Assembly: GCA_964493505.1 (NCBI GenBank)
Contig: CAZBNP010000009.1
Span: 122,706-186,705, forward strand
Direction: 5' to 3'
Length of the DNA: 64,000 nt
From: Chryseosolibacter sp964493505
GTDB taxonomy: Bacteria; Bacteroidota; Bacteroidia; Cytophagales; Cyclobacteriaceae
Shown here: positions 17,039 to 26,124 of the stretch, piece after piece
Numbering within the stretch: the first letter of the stretch is position 1
Layout: the number at the start of each line of letters is the position of its first letter
Program-made: the position numbers and the translations under genes
Notes under the pieces: generated by a model
Databases searched by the model: none
What the model was told of the DNA's origin: nothing
Seen by the model: only the letters and a program-made list of their open reading frames with translations

Positions 17039-19783
17039 ATGAATCAGGATTATCTTGGAATTAAAAAGCAACTCTCCCTTGATGGAAAGCAACTCTCCTA
17101 CTACAGTCTCAGGACGCTGCAAGAGAAGGGTCACCCGGTGAGTCACCTTCCGTTTTCCATCCGGGTGTTGCTGGAGAATGCGCTTCGCAATTACGATAGC
17201 TACGTCGTTACATCCGAGCACATTGATACCCTGCTGAACTGGAAGCCGAAGCCGGCCGACAAGGAAATCCCGTTTATTCCGGCCCGTGTTCTTATGCAGG
17301 ATTTCACAGGCGTCCCCTCAATAGTAGATATCGCGTCTCTGCGCGCGGAGTTGTTGCGGAAGGGAAAAGATCCGGCGCGTATCAATCCGCTGATACCGGT
17401 TGATCTGGTGGTGGACCACTCTGTGCAGGTGGATTACTACGGTAGCAACGATGCTTACGTCCGCAACGTAGACAGGGAGTATGAACGAAACAGTGAGCGC
17501 TATCGCTTTCTGAAGTGGGCGCAGGGTGCTTTCGATAATTTTTCGGTGGTGCCGCCCGGCATGGGGATCTGCCATCAGGTAAACCTCGAATATCTTTCGA
17601 AGTGTGTGGTGGAAAGAGATGGCGTGGCGTTTCCGGATTCGCTGGTGGGTACCGACTCTCACACCCCGATGGTCAATGGGCTCGGTATTGTCGCTTATGG
17701 CGTAGGGGGTATAGAGGCAGAGGCGGCGATGCTGGGGCAACCACATTTTTTCGCGCTACCGGAGGTAATAGGACTGAAACTGATGGGTAAGTTGCCCGTC
17801 GGGAGTACGGCGACAGACCTTGTGCTGACCATTACCGAGTTGTTGCGAAGGAACACAGTTGTCGGGAAATTCGTGGAGGTATTTGGCGATGGTTTGCAGT
17901 CGTTGTCTGTTCCTGACCGTGCGACCATCGGCAACATGTCGCCTGAATTTGGTTGTACGATCACGTACTTCCCGATAGATAACAAGACCCTTGAGTATCT
18001 CGACAAGACGAATCGTCCGCGTGAAGTGATCGAATTGACAGAGCGCTATGCGAAGGAGAATCTTTTCTGGCGCGAAGATGAGGACAAGATCACCTATAGT
18101 CAGGTTGTTGAACTCGACCTGGGTACCGTCGAGCCGACTATCTCCGGGCCGAGCCGTCCGCAGGACAAGATCTTGCAACGCGATGCAAAGCGGGTTATTG
18201 CCGATATTCTTGAAAGTAAATTCTTCCGCAAATACGTTGAGTTTACCGATCGTCCGTTGAGCCGATGGGCCGGAGAAGGTGGCAACGTTGCACCCAGCGA
18301 AGTAGCCACGGCTACCCACAGCGATATGCGTACGGTGGAGGTGACTTATAACGGAGAGAGTTTCCACCTGAGCGACGGCGATGTTGCTATTGCGGCGATC
18401 ACCAGCTGCACGAATACGTCAAATCCCGATGTTATGATCGGCGCCGGCCTGTTGGCGGCGAAAGCAATTGAAAAGGGGCTTGACGTCAAGCCCTGGGTAA
18501 AAACGAGCCTGGCGCCGGGATCGAAAGTGGTGACTGACTACCTCCGCGAAGCCGGGTTGCTGCCGGTGCTTGAGAAACTGCGTTTCAATATTGTGGGGTA
18601 TGGTTGTACGTCGTGTATCGGAAACTCGGGACCCTTGCCGGAACCCATTGCGCAGGCGGTTTCAAATAACGATCTCGTTGTCGCCGCCGCGCTGTCGAGC
18701 AACCGGAATTTCGAAGCTCGTATTCACCCACAGATCAAAATGAACTTCCTGATGTCGCCCTTACTTGTTGTGGCTTATGCTCTCGCAGGTCGGATGGATA
18801 TCGATATGCAGTCAGAACCTCTGGGTGTTGATCAGCAGGGCAAGCCGGTGTTTCTCCGCGATATCTGGCCGTCTGAGCAGGAGATTCACGATGTAGTCGG
18901 CAAGGTTGTCCGTAAGGAGTACTTTAAAAAGAACTACGACGAGATCTTTGATGGCAATGAACAATGGCAGCAACTGGATGCGCCGGTCGGTACGGCCTAT
19001 CAATGGGATTCTTCTTCGACCTATGTGAAGGAAGCTCCATTCTTTGTCGACCTTCCCGACAAGCCCTCGGCGATCCAGCCCATCGTCAATGCGCGCGTAT
19101 TGGTTATGCTCGGCGACTCGATCACGACCGATCATATCTCGCCGGCGGGGGCGTTCAATATTCACTCGGCGGCGGGGAAATATCTGCTTGAACGGGGTGT
19201 CCCCTTTGAGGAGTTTAACTCATACGGGTCGCGGCGCGGAAACGATGAAGTAATGGTGCGGGGTACGTTCGCGAACGTGCGCATCCGCAACAGGCTGGCA
19301 ACGAAGGAGGGGGGGTATACCACATTTCTCCCGAATGGAGAGGAGATGACTGTTTATGACGCCTCGGTGCTTTATAAGGAATTGTCTACGCCGTTGATTG
19401 TTATCGCAGGCAAGGAATACGGTAGCGGTTCTTCGCGCGACTGGGCGGCTAAGGGCCCGTTGCTGTTGGGGGTTCGCGCGGTACTCGCCGAAAGCTATGA
19501 GCGTATTCACCGGAGTAACCTTGTCGGTATGGGCGTCTTGCCGCTACAGTTCCTTTCCGACCAGAATGCGGAAGTGCTTGGGCTTACAGGCACGGAAGAG
19601 TTTTCTTTTCCCGGACTTTCCGATGCGATTGCCCCGGGACAATCCCTGACGGTAAAAGCAGTTTCGGGAGATGGTACTGTGAAGGAGTTCAGTGTCTTGA
19701 GCAGACTCGACAGCAAAATTGAGATAGATTACTATCGCAACGGCGGGATACTCCAGTACATGCTGAGGAAGCTTGCTGTTTAA
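17039..19783 (+). CDS. acnA: Aconitate hydratase (AcnA/IRP type)
   Basis: 914 residues, the length of the AcnA/IRP class. 4Fe-4S ligands lie in AITSCTNTSNP and in GCTSCIGNSG; the C-terminal swivel domain carries GKEYGSGSSRDWAAKG with the substrate-binding Arg and Ser. Converts citrate to isocitrate in the TCA cycle. Starts 84 bases after gapA; the intergenic sequence shows several ATATTG/ACATTG motifs but no clear terminator or consensus promoter. A small exported protein follows. Confidence 0.96.
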   Translation: MNQDYLGIKKQLSLDGKQLSYYSLRTLQEKGHPVSHLPFSIRVLLENALRNYDSYVVTSEHIDTLLNWKPKPADKEIPFIPARVLMQDFTGVPSIVDIASLRAELLRKGKDPARINPLIPVDLVVDHSVQVDYYGSNDAYVRNVDREYERNSERYRFLKWAQGAFDNFSVVPPGMGICHQVNLEYLSKCVVERDGVAFPDSLVGTDSHTPMVNGLGIVAYGVGGIEAEAAMLGQPHFFALPEVIGLKLMGKLPVGSTATDLVLTITELLRRNTVVGKFVEVFGDGLQSLSVPDRATIGNMSPEFGCTITYFPIDNKTLEYLDKTNRPREVIELTERYAKENLFWREDEDKITYSQVVELDLGTVEPTISGPSRPQDKILQRDAKRVIADILESKFFRKYVEFTDRPLSRWAGEGGNVAPSEVATATHSDMRTVEVTYNGESFHLSDGDVAIAAITSCTNTSNPDVMIGAGLLAAKAIEKGLDVKPWVKTSLAPGSKVVTDYLREAGLLPVLEKLRFNIVGYGCTSCIGNSGPLPEPIAQAVSNNDLVVAAALSSNRNFEARIHPQIKMNFLMSPLLVVAYALAGRMDIDMQSEPLGVDQQGKPVFLRDIWPSEQEIHDVVGKVVRKEYFKKNYDEIFDGNEQWQQLDAPVGTAYQWDSSSTYVKEAPFFVDLPDKPSAIQPIVNARVLVMLGDSITTDHISPAGAFNIHSAAGKYLLERGVPFEEFNSYGSRRGNDEVMVRGTFANVRIRNRLATKEGGYTTFLPNGEEMTVYDASVLYKELSTPLIVIAGKEYGSGSSRDWAAKGPLLLGVRAVLAESYERIHRSNLVGMGVLPLQFLSDQNAEVLGLTGTEEFSFPGLSDAIAPGQSLTVKAVSGDGTVKEFSVLSRLDSKIEIDYYRNGGILQYMLRKLAV

Positions 19784-19807
19784 CCGTGTGTGTCAAATCA
19801 ATCCGTT

Positions 19808-20425
19808 ATGAAAACCATTTTATTGTTTGCCGTTTGCCTTGCTGCGGTTACAGATGTTGAGGCACAAAGCGAATTGGTGTTCAGGGAAGACTGGAAGGAA
19901 ACTCCTGCCGAGCTTCCTGTAACGCAGAACCACGTGAGCAACAAAGACCTCGAACTCAGGCTTTACGGTCCGGCGCGCGATGAAGTGAAAAAGAGCTTTC
20001 ATCCGAACATACCGAATGATCCTTTTTATATCTGGTCAGGTGAATGCACGGCCAACTGGGCGCTTGCGTTGCGGCATCGCACCCGGCTTGTAGATCTCAC
20101 TGGCGATGCCACGATAAAGTTCCGCTCCCGTCAAACCGGATTTCGTGAACTTCGTATTATCGTGCAACTGGAAGGTGGAACGTGGCTTGTAAGCGACCAG
20201 TACGTGGGCGTCTCGCCTGATTGGACCGAGCAGGAATTTCAAGTGCAAAATATCCGGTGGCGGAACCTTGATATTAAAAGGGTTACCGAGACTTCATGGG
20301 CACAGAATCCCGACCTGAGCAGGGTAGAGGAGATTGGATTCACCGACCTGATGGCGGGCGGCGGTTCACCGGCGTCTTCGCGTCTCGATTGGATCGAGGT
20401 GTACGGCAGATCGGTACGACGATAG
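19808..20425 (+). CDS. Exported protein of unknown function (205 aa)
   Basis: Signal peptide MKTILLFAVCLAAVTDVEAQ, then a mainly beta-strand soluble domain opening LVFREDWKETPAELPVTQ. The pattern (acidic 'RDW' opening, alternating strands, closing SRLDWIEVYGR) resembles a jelly-roll/concanavalin-like fold, but I do not recognise the family. The start is the ATG at 19808; an upstream GTG in frame would spoil the signal peptide. Tail-to-tail with the FGE-like lipoprotein (18-base gap). Possibly carbohydrate-related, by fold impression only. Confidence 0.75.
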   Translation: MKTILLFAVCLAAVTDVEAQSELVFREDWKETPAELPVTQNHVSNKDLELRLYGPARDEVKKSFHPNIPNDPFYIWSGECTANWALALRHRTRLVDLTGDATIKFRSRQTGFRELRIIVQLEGGTWLVSDQYVGVSPDWTEQEFQVQNIRWRNLDIKRVTETSWAQNPDLSRVEEIGFTDLMAGGGSPASSRLDWIEVYGRSVRR

Positions 20426-20443
20426 AGCGAATCACTTTGCAAT

Positions 20444-21520
20444 TTACTCCGGGTCTTTCACGCACCTGAATCCCAGGTTCGACATTCCCGAGTCGAAGGA
20501 TGTGCCCTGACGCGCGCTCGGGCGGTAGTTTACGCAGTAGTCGTCGGCGCAGAGGAACGAGCCACCCTTTGAGACACGCTTGATCGAATACGGTTCGTTG
20601 GGATCATAAGGTTTTTCGGGACCTTTGGGATTGACGGCGACAGAAGCTTTGGCGAGCTGTTTGAAATAGTCTACGTGATACCAATCGCTGGTCCACTCCC
20701 AGACATTGCCTATCATATCGTATAGTCCATAAGCATTTGGTGGAAAACTTCGGACCGGCGCCAGCCGGTCGAACCCGTCTTCAGCTGAATTGTGATTAGG
20801 AAAGCTTCCCTGGAAGGTATTGGCCATAAACCTGCCGTTGACCTTCATTTCATTTCCCCATGCATAGCGTTGTCCTTCCGCTCCGGCGCGTGATGCGAAC
20901 TCCCATTCCGCTTCCGACGGGAGGCGTTTGTCCACCCATTCGCAATACGCCAGCGCGTCGTCGTAAGCCACGTGTACGACGGGGTGATTCATTCGTCCTT
21001 CGAGGTTGCTGCCAGGGCCTTCCGGCTGCCTCCAGTTAGTGCCGGGGAGCCAACGCCACCACTGCGAGTAGTCGTTGAGCATGACCGGATGATTTGGCGG
21101 GTTAAACACAAGCGCTCCCGGTACAAGCAAACTATCCGCGGGGGCAGGTGTTCCGGGAGGCGATTGTTTCTGAAGGTCTTCCCAGGTGGGCTTTCGCTCA
21201 GCGATTGTAATATAGCCGGTTGCTTTCACGAACGCCTCGAATTGCTCGTTGGTAACTTCCGTTTCGTCCATCCAGAAACCGTCGATCTTCACCTGATGTG
21301 CCGGCCGTTCGTGGTCGTATGCCTGATCTTCATCAGTGCCCATGACAAAAGTACCCCCGGGTACCCATACCATACCGGGGATATCCTTCTCCGGCTTGGT
21401 CTCCATGCTATTTTCACTGGTTTTTCCTTCCTTCCCGCCGCAGGCGAGTACGAGCAGTGCCGGTACCGCCCACCAGGAGAATACGCGCGCCAGACGGAAT
21501 ATTTTATTATACAGGCTCAT
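20444..21520 (-). CDS. Formylglycine-generating-enzyme-like lipoprotein
   Basis: 358 residues, lipoprotein signal ending LLVLACGG. FGE-sulfatase domain from GMVWVPGGTFVMG to the end, with METEVTNEQF-type, PVVHVAYDDALAYCEW and YDMIGNVWEWTSDW motifs. Both cysteines of the catalytic pair of true FGEs appear present, C324 and C329 in GGSFLCADDYC, in the family's 5-residue spacing. True FGE converts a sulfatase Cys to formylglycine using copper and oxygen. Many Bacteroidota lipoproteins with this fold (e.g. gliding proteins) lack these cysteines, so this one may be active. No sulfatase gene is in this window. Confidence 0.88.
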   Translation of the reverse strand: MSLYNKIFRLARVFSWWAVPALLVLACGGKEGKTSENSMETKPEKDIPGMVWVPGGTFVMGTDEDQAYDHERPAHQVKIDGFWMDETEVTNEQFEAFVKATGYITIAERKPTWEDLQKQSPPGTPAPADSLLVPGALVFNPPNHPVMLNDYSQWWRWLPGTNWRQPEGPGSNLEGRMNHPVVHVAYDDALAYCEWVDKRLPSEAEWEFASRAGAEGQRYAWGNEMKVNGRFMANTFQGSFPNHNSAEDGFDRLAPVRSFPPNAYGLYDMIGNVWEWTSDWYHVDYFKQLAKASVAVNPKGPEKPYDPNEPYSIKRVSKGGSFLCADDYCVNYRPSARQGTSFDSGMSNLGFRCVKDPE

Positions 21521-21627
21521 TCAATTTCTTTGCACCCAATAAAACACTTTGCGTGATGCGGATCAAGTTGGGTGGAAATTCTTTTGTGGACTGTAGTCCG
21601 TCGGATTTTTACGAACTTTCTTTTAAA

Positions 21628-21650
21628 TTAGTTGTTACACTAACAATTAA
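21628..21650. promoter_or_regulatory. MarR-type operator in front of the ferredoxin reductase operon
   Basis: Inverted repeat with arms TTAGTTGTTA (21628-21637) and TAACAATTAA (21641-21650) around CAC; one mismatched pair in 10. The arms match the common MarR-family operator style. A TAACTTTA sequence at 21655-21662 could be the -7 box, so a bound repressor would cover the promoter. The operon's third gene encodes a MarR protein. Confidence 0.6.
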
Positions 21651-21680
21651 TATACTAACTTTACTTACCTCAAGACGACG

Positions 21681-22685
21681 ATGATCCAAACAGATATTTG
21701 CATTATAGGCGCAGGTCCGGTCGGACTGTTTGCTGTATTCGAAGCCGGTCTCCTGAAGATGCGCTGCCATCTTGTTGATGTCCTCCCGCAGATCGGCGGG
21801 CAGCTGACCGAGATATATCCGAAGAAGCCCATTTACGACATACCGGGTTATCCGGAGATCAACGCGGGGGAATTGATCAACAACCTCTCCAAACAAATTG
21901 AACCATTCAAACCAGGATTCACGCTGGGGGAGAAGGTCACGGAGATCGATAGACTTGGGGATGGAGGGTTTGTGGTCAGGACTTCCGAGAACACCAGCAT
22001 TGCATGCAAGGCGCTGGTGATCGCGGGCGGTCTGGGTTGCTTTGAACCGCGCAAGCCGGAGATCGAGAACCTCGGGAAGTTTGAAGGAAAAGGTATTCTG
22101 TATTTCGTCAAAGACCCCGAAACGTTCCGCGGAAAGAAACTGGTTATCACCGGTGGCGGTGACTCCGCCCTCGACTGGACGATCCACCTGGCTTCGCTTG
22201 CGAAACACATCACGCTAATCCACCGGAACGAGACGTTTCGCGGCGCGCCCGATTCGGCGGAAAAAGTATTTGAACTGGCACGCACCGGGAAGATAGACCT
22301 GTTGCTGAGCTCCAACCTCAAGCGTGTTTCCGGTAATGGCAATCTGGCATCGGTGTCAGTTATCGACGGACAGAAAAACGAACGCACGATCGATTCTGAT
22401 TATCTGATTCCATTGTTCGGACTTAGTCCCAGGTTAGGTCCTATCAGTGAGTGGGGGCTGACGCTCGACAAGAATGCGATCGCGGTAAATACTATCGACT
22501 ACTCCACCAATATACCCGGGATCTACGCGATAGGCGATATCAATACTTATCCCGGAAAGCTGAAGTTGATCCTCTCGGGATTCCATGAGGCGGCATTGAT
22601 GGCGCAGAGCGCGTTCAGGTTTGTCTACCCGAATGAAAAACTGAGCTTTAAGTACACCACGGTAAACGGCGTGAACGCTTTTTGA
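21681..22685 (+). CDS. Ferredoxin/flavodoxin--NADP+ reductase (TrxR-like)
   Basis: 334 residues. FAD-binding GxGxxG at the N-terminus (CIIGAGPVGLFAVFEAG), NADPH-binding VITGGGDSALDW near 155, and closing YAIGDINTYPGKLKL. It resembles thioredoxin reductase but lacks the CxxC redox pair, as expected for the TrxR-like FNR family. Transfers electrons between NADPH and ferredoxin. The next gene, 9 bases on, is a 2Fe-2S ferredoxin, its likely partner. The promoter is probably controlled by the MarR protein of the same operon. Confidence 0.94.
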   Translation: MIQTDICIIGAGPVGLFAVFEAGLLKMRCHLVDVLPQIGGQLTEIYPKKPIYDIPGYPEINAGELINNLSKQIEPFKPGFTLGEKVTEIDRLGDGGFVVRTSENTSIACKALVIAGGLGCFEPRKPEIENLGKFEGKGILYFVKDPETFRGKKLVITGGGDSALDWTIHLASLAKHITLIHRNETFRGAPDSAEKVFELARTGKIDLLLSSNLKRVSGNGNLASVSVIDGQKNERTIDSDYLIPLFGLSPRLGPISEWGLTLDKNAIAVNTIDYSTNIPGIYAIGDINTYPGKLKLILSGFHEAALMAQSAFRFVYPNEKLSFKYTTVNGVNAF

Positions 22686-22694
22686 TAAACTGTT

Positions 22695-23012
22695 ATGATA
22701 GTGTTTGAAGTCGAAACGAATGACGGGGTACGGAATCGTATTGAGGTACCCGAAGATATTAATCTTAGTCTGATGGAAGTTCTCAAAGCTTCCGAGTATT
22801 CTATCCAGGCGACGTGCGGAGGCATGGCGCTGTGTGCGACCTGCTACGTGGAGGTCCTTGAAGGCGGCGAAGACCTCGGAGCCCCTACTCACGCGGAGCT
22901 TGATATGCTCGATACCCTTCCGTCGTCTAATGACCGCAGCCGGCTCGCCTGCCAGATCAGGGTAAGCCGAGGCCTTCAGAACGCGGTACTTCGGGTGGGA
23001 ACTTTCAACTAG
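22695..23012 (+). CDS. 2Fe-2S ferredoxin
   Basis: 105 residues. Ligand cysteines C41, C47, C50 (CGGMALCATC) and C86 (LACQIRV), the adrenodoxin-type spacing. Small electron carrier, very probably reduced by the adjacent reductase. Adrenodoxin-like ferredoxins serve P450s, oxygenases or Fe-S assembly; no such client is encoded nearby. Confidence 0.95.
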   Translation: MIVFEVETNDGVRNRIEVPEDINLSLMEVLKASEYSIQATCGGMALCATCYVEVLEGGEDLGAPTHAELDMLDTLPSSNDRSRLACQIRVSRGLQNAVLRVGTFN

Positions 23013-23058
23013 GCACCGGGAAGTTGTTACTCTGCAGACGCGAACCTATCTTCATCCT

Positions 23059-23490
23059 ATGAACGAAGAGCTTTATAACTCGTATTCGTTTCTTCTCGAT
23101 CGAACTGCCCGTCGCGTAAAGCAATACGCGCAGCAGAAATTCAAAGAGATGAAGTTCAATATCACCGTCGATCAGTGGCTTGTGATGAAGCATCTCCATG
23201 AAGAGGGTGAGATGAAGCAGAATGTCCTGGCGGAGTTTATCTTTAAAGACAACCCTACCGTTACGCGCATTATTGACCTGCTTTGTGAAAAAGGGCTGGT
23301 GGTCAGAAAGGCACATCCTGATGACCGGAGATGTTTTCTGGTAGGGCTCACGAAGCAGGGTAAGGTAAAAGTCGAACAGATGCGCCCGCGGATTCAGAAT
23401 ATTCGTCTGAAAGCATGGGAGGGATTGTCAAAAGAAGATTTCAGGCACTTTCAGAGAGTGCTGAATGCAATCCACGACAACCTTGTTTAA
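23059..23490 (+). CDS. MarR-family transcriptional regulator
   Basis: 143 residues with winged-helix core (QWLVMKHLHEEGEMKQNVLAEF, recognition helix DNPTVTRIIDLL) and the conserved wing HPDDRRCFLVGLT. Third gene of the ferredoxin reductase operon, 46 bases after the ferredoxin. The inverted repeat at 21628-21650 upstream of the operon is a natural binding site, so autoregulation is likely. Typical signals for the family are oxidants or aromatic compounds; none can be named here. Confidence 0.93.
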   Translation: MNEELYNSYSFLLDRTARRVKQYAQQKFKEMKFNITVDQWLVMKHLHEEGEMKQNVLAEFIFKDNPTVTRIIDLLCEKGLVVRKAHPDDRRCFLVGLTKQGKVKVEQMRPRIQNIRLKAWEGLSKEDFRHFQRVLNAIHDNLV

Positions 23491-23517
23491 CCGAAAGTTT
23501 CAGATTTTCCCCCGCGA

Positions 23518-24588
23518 TCAGGCAAAGGGCGCGGACTCCAGCTGATTCACAGCATTGAGCTCCTCGTATGCCTGGATAAGTCGCTGGCGGATGGATACTT
23601 CACCCTCGCGAATCCATACGCGTGGATCGTAGTATTTCTTGTTAGGAGCGTCGTCACCGGTGGGGTTACCCAATTGAGCCTGGAGGTAATCCTGATTTTT
23701 CTTGTAATAGTTGTGTACCCCTTCCCAGAAGGCCCACTGGATATCCGTGTCGATGTTCATCTTCACAACTCCGTATCCGATCGCTTCGCGAATGGCTTCC
23801 GGTTCCGAGCCTGAACCACCGTGGAAAACGAAATTCACCGGGTTTGCACCAGTTGAGAATTGTTTCTGGATATGTTCCTGTGAATTCCTGAGGATAACGG
23901 GTTCAAGTCTCACATTACCGGGCTTGTAGACGCCGTGCACATTTCCGAACGATGCTGCAATCACGAAGTTTTCGCTGACCTTCATCAACTCTTCATACGC
24001 ATAAGCAACTTCTTCCGGCTGGGTATAGAGCTTTGAGCTCTCAACACCGGTATTGTCGACACCATCTTCCTCGCCTCCGGTAACACCCAATTCAATCTCG
24101 AGATACATATCGAGTTTCGTCAGCTTCTCCAGGTAGCGTTTGCAGGTTTCAATATTCTCCTTCAGGGGTTCTTCGGAAAGATCGATCATGTGTGAGGTGA
24201 ACAAGGGACGTCCGTTTGCCTTGAAGAATTTTTCACCCTCACTGATCATACCGTCTACCCAGGGCAGAAGTTTGTGCGCGGCGTGATCTGTATTGAGAAG
24301 GACCGGTACCCCGTAAAGGTCGCTGATGTCGTGGATATATTTTGCGCCGGCGACAGATCCTGCGATCGAAGCCTGTTGACCGTTATTACTGATTGCTTTC
24401 CCTACAAAGAAAGCGCCTCCGCCGTTGGAAAACTGTATGATGATAGGTGACTTCACCTCTTTGGCTGCCTCGAGAGAAGCGGTGATCGTGGGGCTGCTCG
24501 TAACATTGACGGCAGGTAAGGCATATTGATTTGACTTGGCGTGATCGAATACCTCTTTAGCTTTGCTGTAGGGAAGAACTCGTGACAT
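23518..24588 (-). CDS. fbaA: Fructose-bisphosphate aldolase, class II
   Basis: 356 residues, the length of the class IIA (FbaA) group. Zinc and substrate motifs: LNTDHAAHKLLPW, YLEIELGVTGGEEDG, NFVFHGGSGSEP and MNIDTDIQWAFW. Cleaves or condenses fructose-1,6-bisphosphate in glycolysis/gluconeogenesis. The start MSRVLPYSKAKEVF is chosen over an upstream in-frame Met because homologues begin here. Convergent with the MarR gene, divergent from riboflavin synthase. Confidence 0.96.
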   Translation of the reverse strand: MSRVLPYSKAKEVFDHAKSNQYALPAVNVTSSPTITASLEAAKEVKSPIIIQFSNGGGAFFVGKAISNNGQQASIAGSVAGAKYIHDISDLYGVPVLLNTDHAAHKLLPWVDGMISEGEKFFKANGRPLFTSHMIDLSEEPLKENIETCKRYLEKLTKLDMYLEIELGVTGGEEDGVDNTGVESSKLYTQPEEVAYAYEELMKVSENFVIAASFGNVHGVYKPGNVRLEPVILRNSQEHIQKQFSTGANPVNFVFHGGSGSEPEAIREAIGYGVVKMNIDTDIQWAFWEGVHNYYKKNQDYLQAQLGNPTGDDAPNKKYYDPRVWIREGEVSIRQRLIQAYEELNAVNQLESAPFA

Positions 24589-24807
24589 GTTGGCGTTTTT
24601 TTTGATTGGTCGAAATTTTTGCAAAGATGTAAGACCCCGGTTCAAATCCTAGTAAACACGGACAAACTTTGCGTGCTCCCGACAGCATACGGTTACGGTT
24701 ACGTTTGCGCGGATACCGCCGGGGCGTTACCTTACGGAGGAATATTGAAACCGCGAGGGCAGGCGAACCCGGTTGCCTACGATATTGTTTTAGCGCTATT
24801 TAGAGAC

Positions 24808-25398
24808 ATGTTTACAGGGATCATCGAAGCAACAGGAATAATCCGGAAAGTGGAGCGGGAAGGGAGCAATACGCACTTTCTCGTAGAGAGCTCAATTTCC
24901 GGCGAATTGAAACCCGACCAGAGTGTGTCGCATGACGGGGTTTGCCTGACGGTAACATCTGTGGAAGACTCGGCTCACCGTGTCACAGCCATAGACGAGA
25001 CGTTGCGTAAATCGTCTCTTGGGCGGTTGGCGGAAGGCTCGCTTGTCAACCTCGAACGTTGCATGCTGAGCAACGGAAGGTTTGATGGTCATATCGTTCA
25101 GGGGCACGTCGATCAAACCGGTGTGATCACCTCCCTACGCGACGTTGACGGCAGTTGGCTTTTTGATATTGAATACAACCCCGCGACAGGAAACATCACC
25201 GTGGAGAAGGGTTCGATAGCTGTCAACGGTGTGAGCCTTACCTGCTTCGATTCGCGCGACGGTGCCTTTCGTGTCGCGATCATTCCCTATACTTTTGAAC
25301 ATACCAGTTTCTCGCGCCTGAGGGAGGGCGATATCGTCAACCTGGAGTTTGACATCATAGGAAAATATGTTCAGAAACTAATGCATGCGGGCAGGTAG
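24808..25398 (+). CDS. ribE: Riboflavin synthase, alpha chain
   Basis: 196 residues with the expected internal duplication: MFTGIIEATGIIRKV at the start and HIVQGHVDQTGVITSL at about 95, each a lumazine-binding domain. Dismutates two dimethyl-ribityllumazine molecules to riboflavin. The frame stays open upstream for 63 codons, but the family begins at MFTGIIE, so 24808 is the start. Its last 21 bases overlap the convergent PAP2 gene. Confidence 0.96.
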   Translation: MFTGIIEATGIIRKVEREGSNTHFLVESSISGELKPDQSVSHDGVCLTVTSVEDSAHRVTAIDETLRKSSLGRLAEGSLVNLERCMLSNGRFDGHIVQGHVDQTGVITSLRDVDGSWLFDIEYNPATGNITVEKGSIAVNGVSLTCFDSRDGAFRVAIIPYTFEHTSFSRLREGDIVNLEFDIIGKYVQKLMHAGR

Positions 25399-25971
25399 TT
25401 CTTTCTTCCGGTCAAAGTAGCGATAGAGGAAGGAGAGCAGGTACCAGGCGACGAGCGCGCTGATGAATCCCACGGCGAAACCGGCGACTATATCACCCGG
25501 GTAGTGGACGCCCAGGTAGACGCGTGTGTACCCCACGAGTAATGTCCAGAGTAGAAGGAGCCCGATCCAGGGCCTGTAGCGTTTTAGCACTAACCACATG
25601 AGTGTAGCGATTCCAAACGTATTGGCAGCGTGGCTGGACGCGAACCCAAACCGTCCACCGCGGTAGCCGTTGACGATATTGACGCGATCGAAGATCGACG
25701 GATCTTGCGAGGGACGCAATCTTTCAAAGAACGGCTTCATGAACGTGCTGGTGATCTGGTCGGCGAGTAGTATCGTCAGCGCTATCGCCAGCAACCAGAT
25801 CCACGACTGCTGCCGGTAGTGCCTGATCAGCAAATACAGGAGCAACAGATACAAGGGAACCCATGCATAGGTGGAGCTGAGAAACGTCATCAGCTGATCC
25901 ATGAACGGACTTCTGAAACTGTCATTCAGTGCCAGGAATATATCACGATCGAGTTCCAGAATCTTTTCCAT
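25378..25971 (-). CDS. PAP2-family membrane phosphatase
   Basis: 197 residues, 5-6 membrane segments. The three PAP2 signature blocks are present: KPFFERLRP, FASSHAANTFG, and YTRVYLGVHYPGDIVAG with the catalytic His and Asp. Likely dephosphorylates a lipid pyrophosphate (undecaprenyl diphosphate or phosphatidate type) at the outer face of the inner membrane; the exact substrate is unknown. The 3' end overlaps ribE tail-to-tail by 21 bases. Confidence 0.9.
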   Translation of the reverse strand: MEKILELDRDIFLALNDSFRSPFMDQLMTFLSSTYAWVPLYLLLLYLLIRHYRQQSWIWLLAIALTILLADQITSTFMKPFFERLRPSQDPSIFDRVNIVNGYRGGRFGFASSHAANTFGIATLMWLVLKRYRPWIGLLLLWTLLVGYTRVYLGVHYPGDIVAGFAVGFISALVAWYLLSFLYRYFDRKKELPARMH

Positions 25972-26124
25972 TTTCCGGCGCGGTACGGGGCGCTTATTGG
26001 TTTGTGTCTTTTGTAGAGAATCGGCGTTAGCGAAACTACCTGCAAATAATGCCCTTCAGCTGTTGAATAAGGCGCCAAAAAGTCGTAAATAGTAACTAGA
26101 ACCCCTATATTTTTTAACGAATTT

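Noticed and set aside
24639..24649. GGTTCAAATCC, a tRNA T-loop-like sequence
   Set aside because: The flanks do not pair as a T-stem (CCCC against TAGTA), and no acceptor stem, D-arm or anticodon arm was found.
24619..24807. 63-codon in-frame extension upstream of riboflavin synthase
   Set aside because: Homologues start at MFTGIIE, and the extension has no domain; it is merely open.
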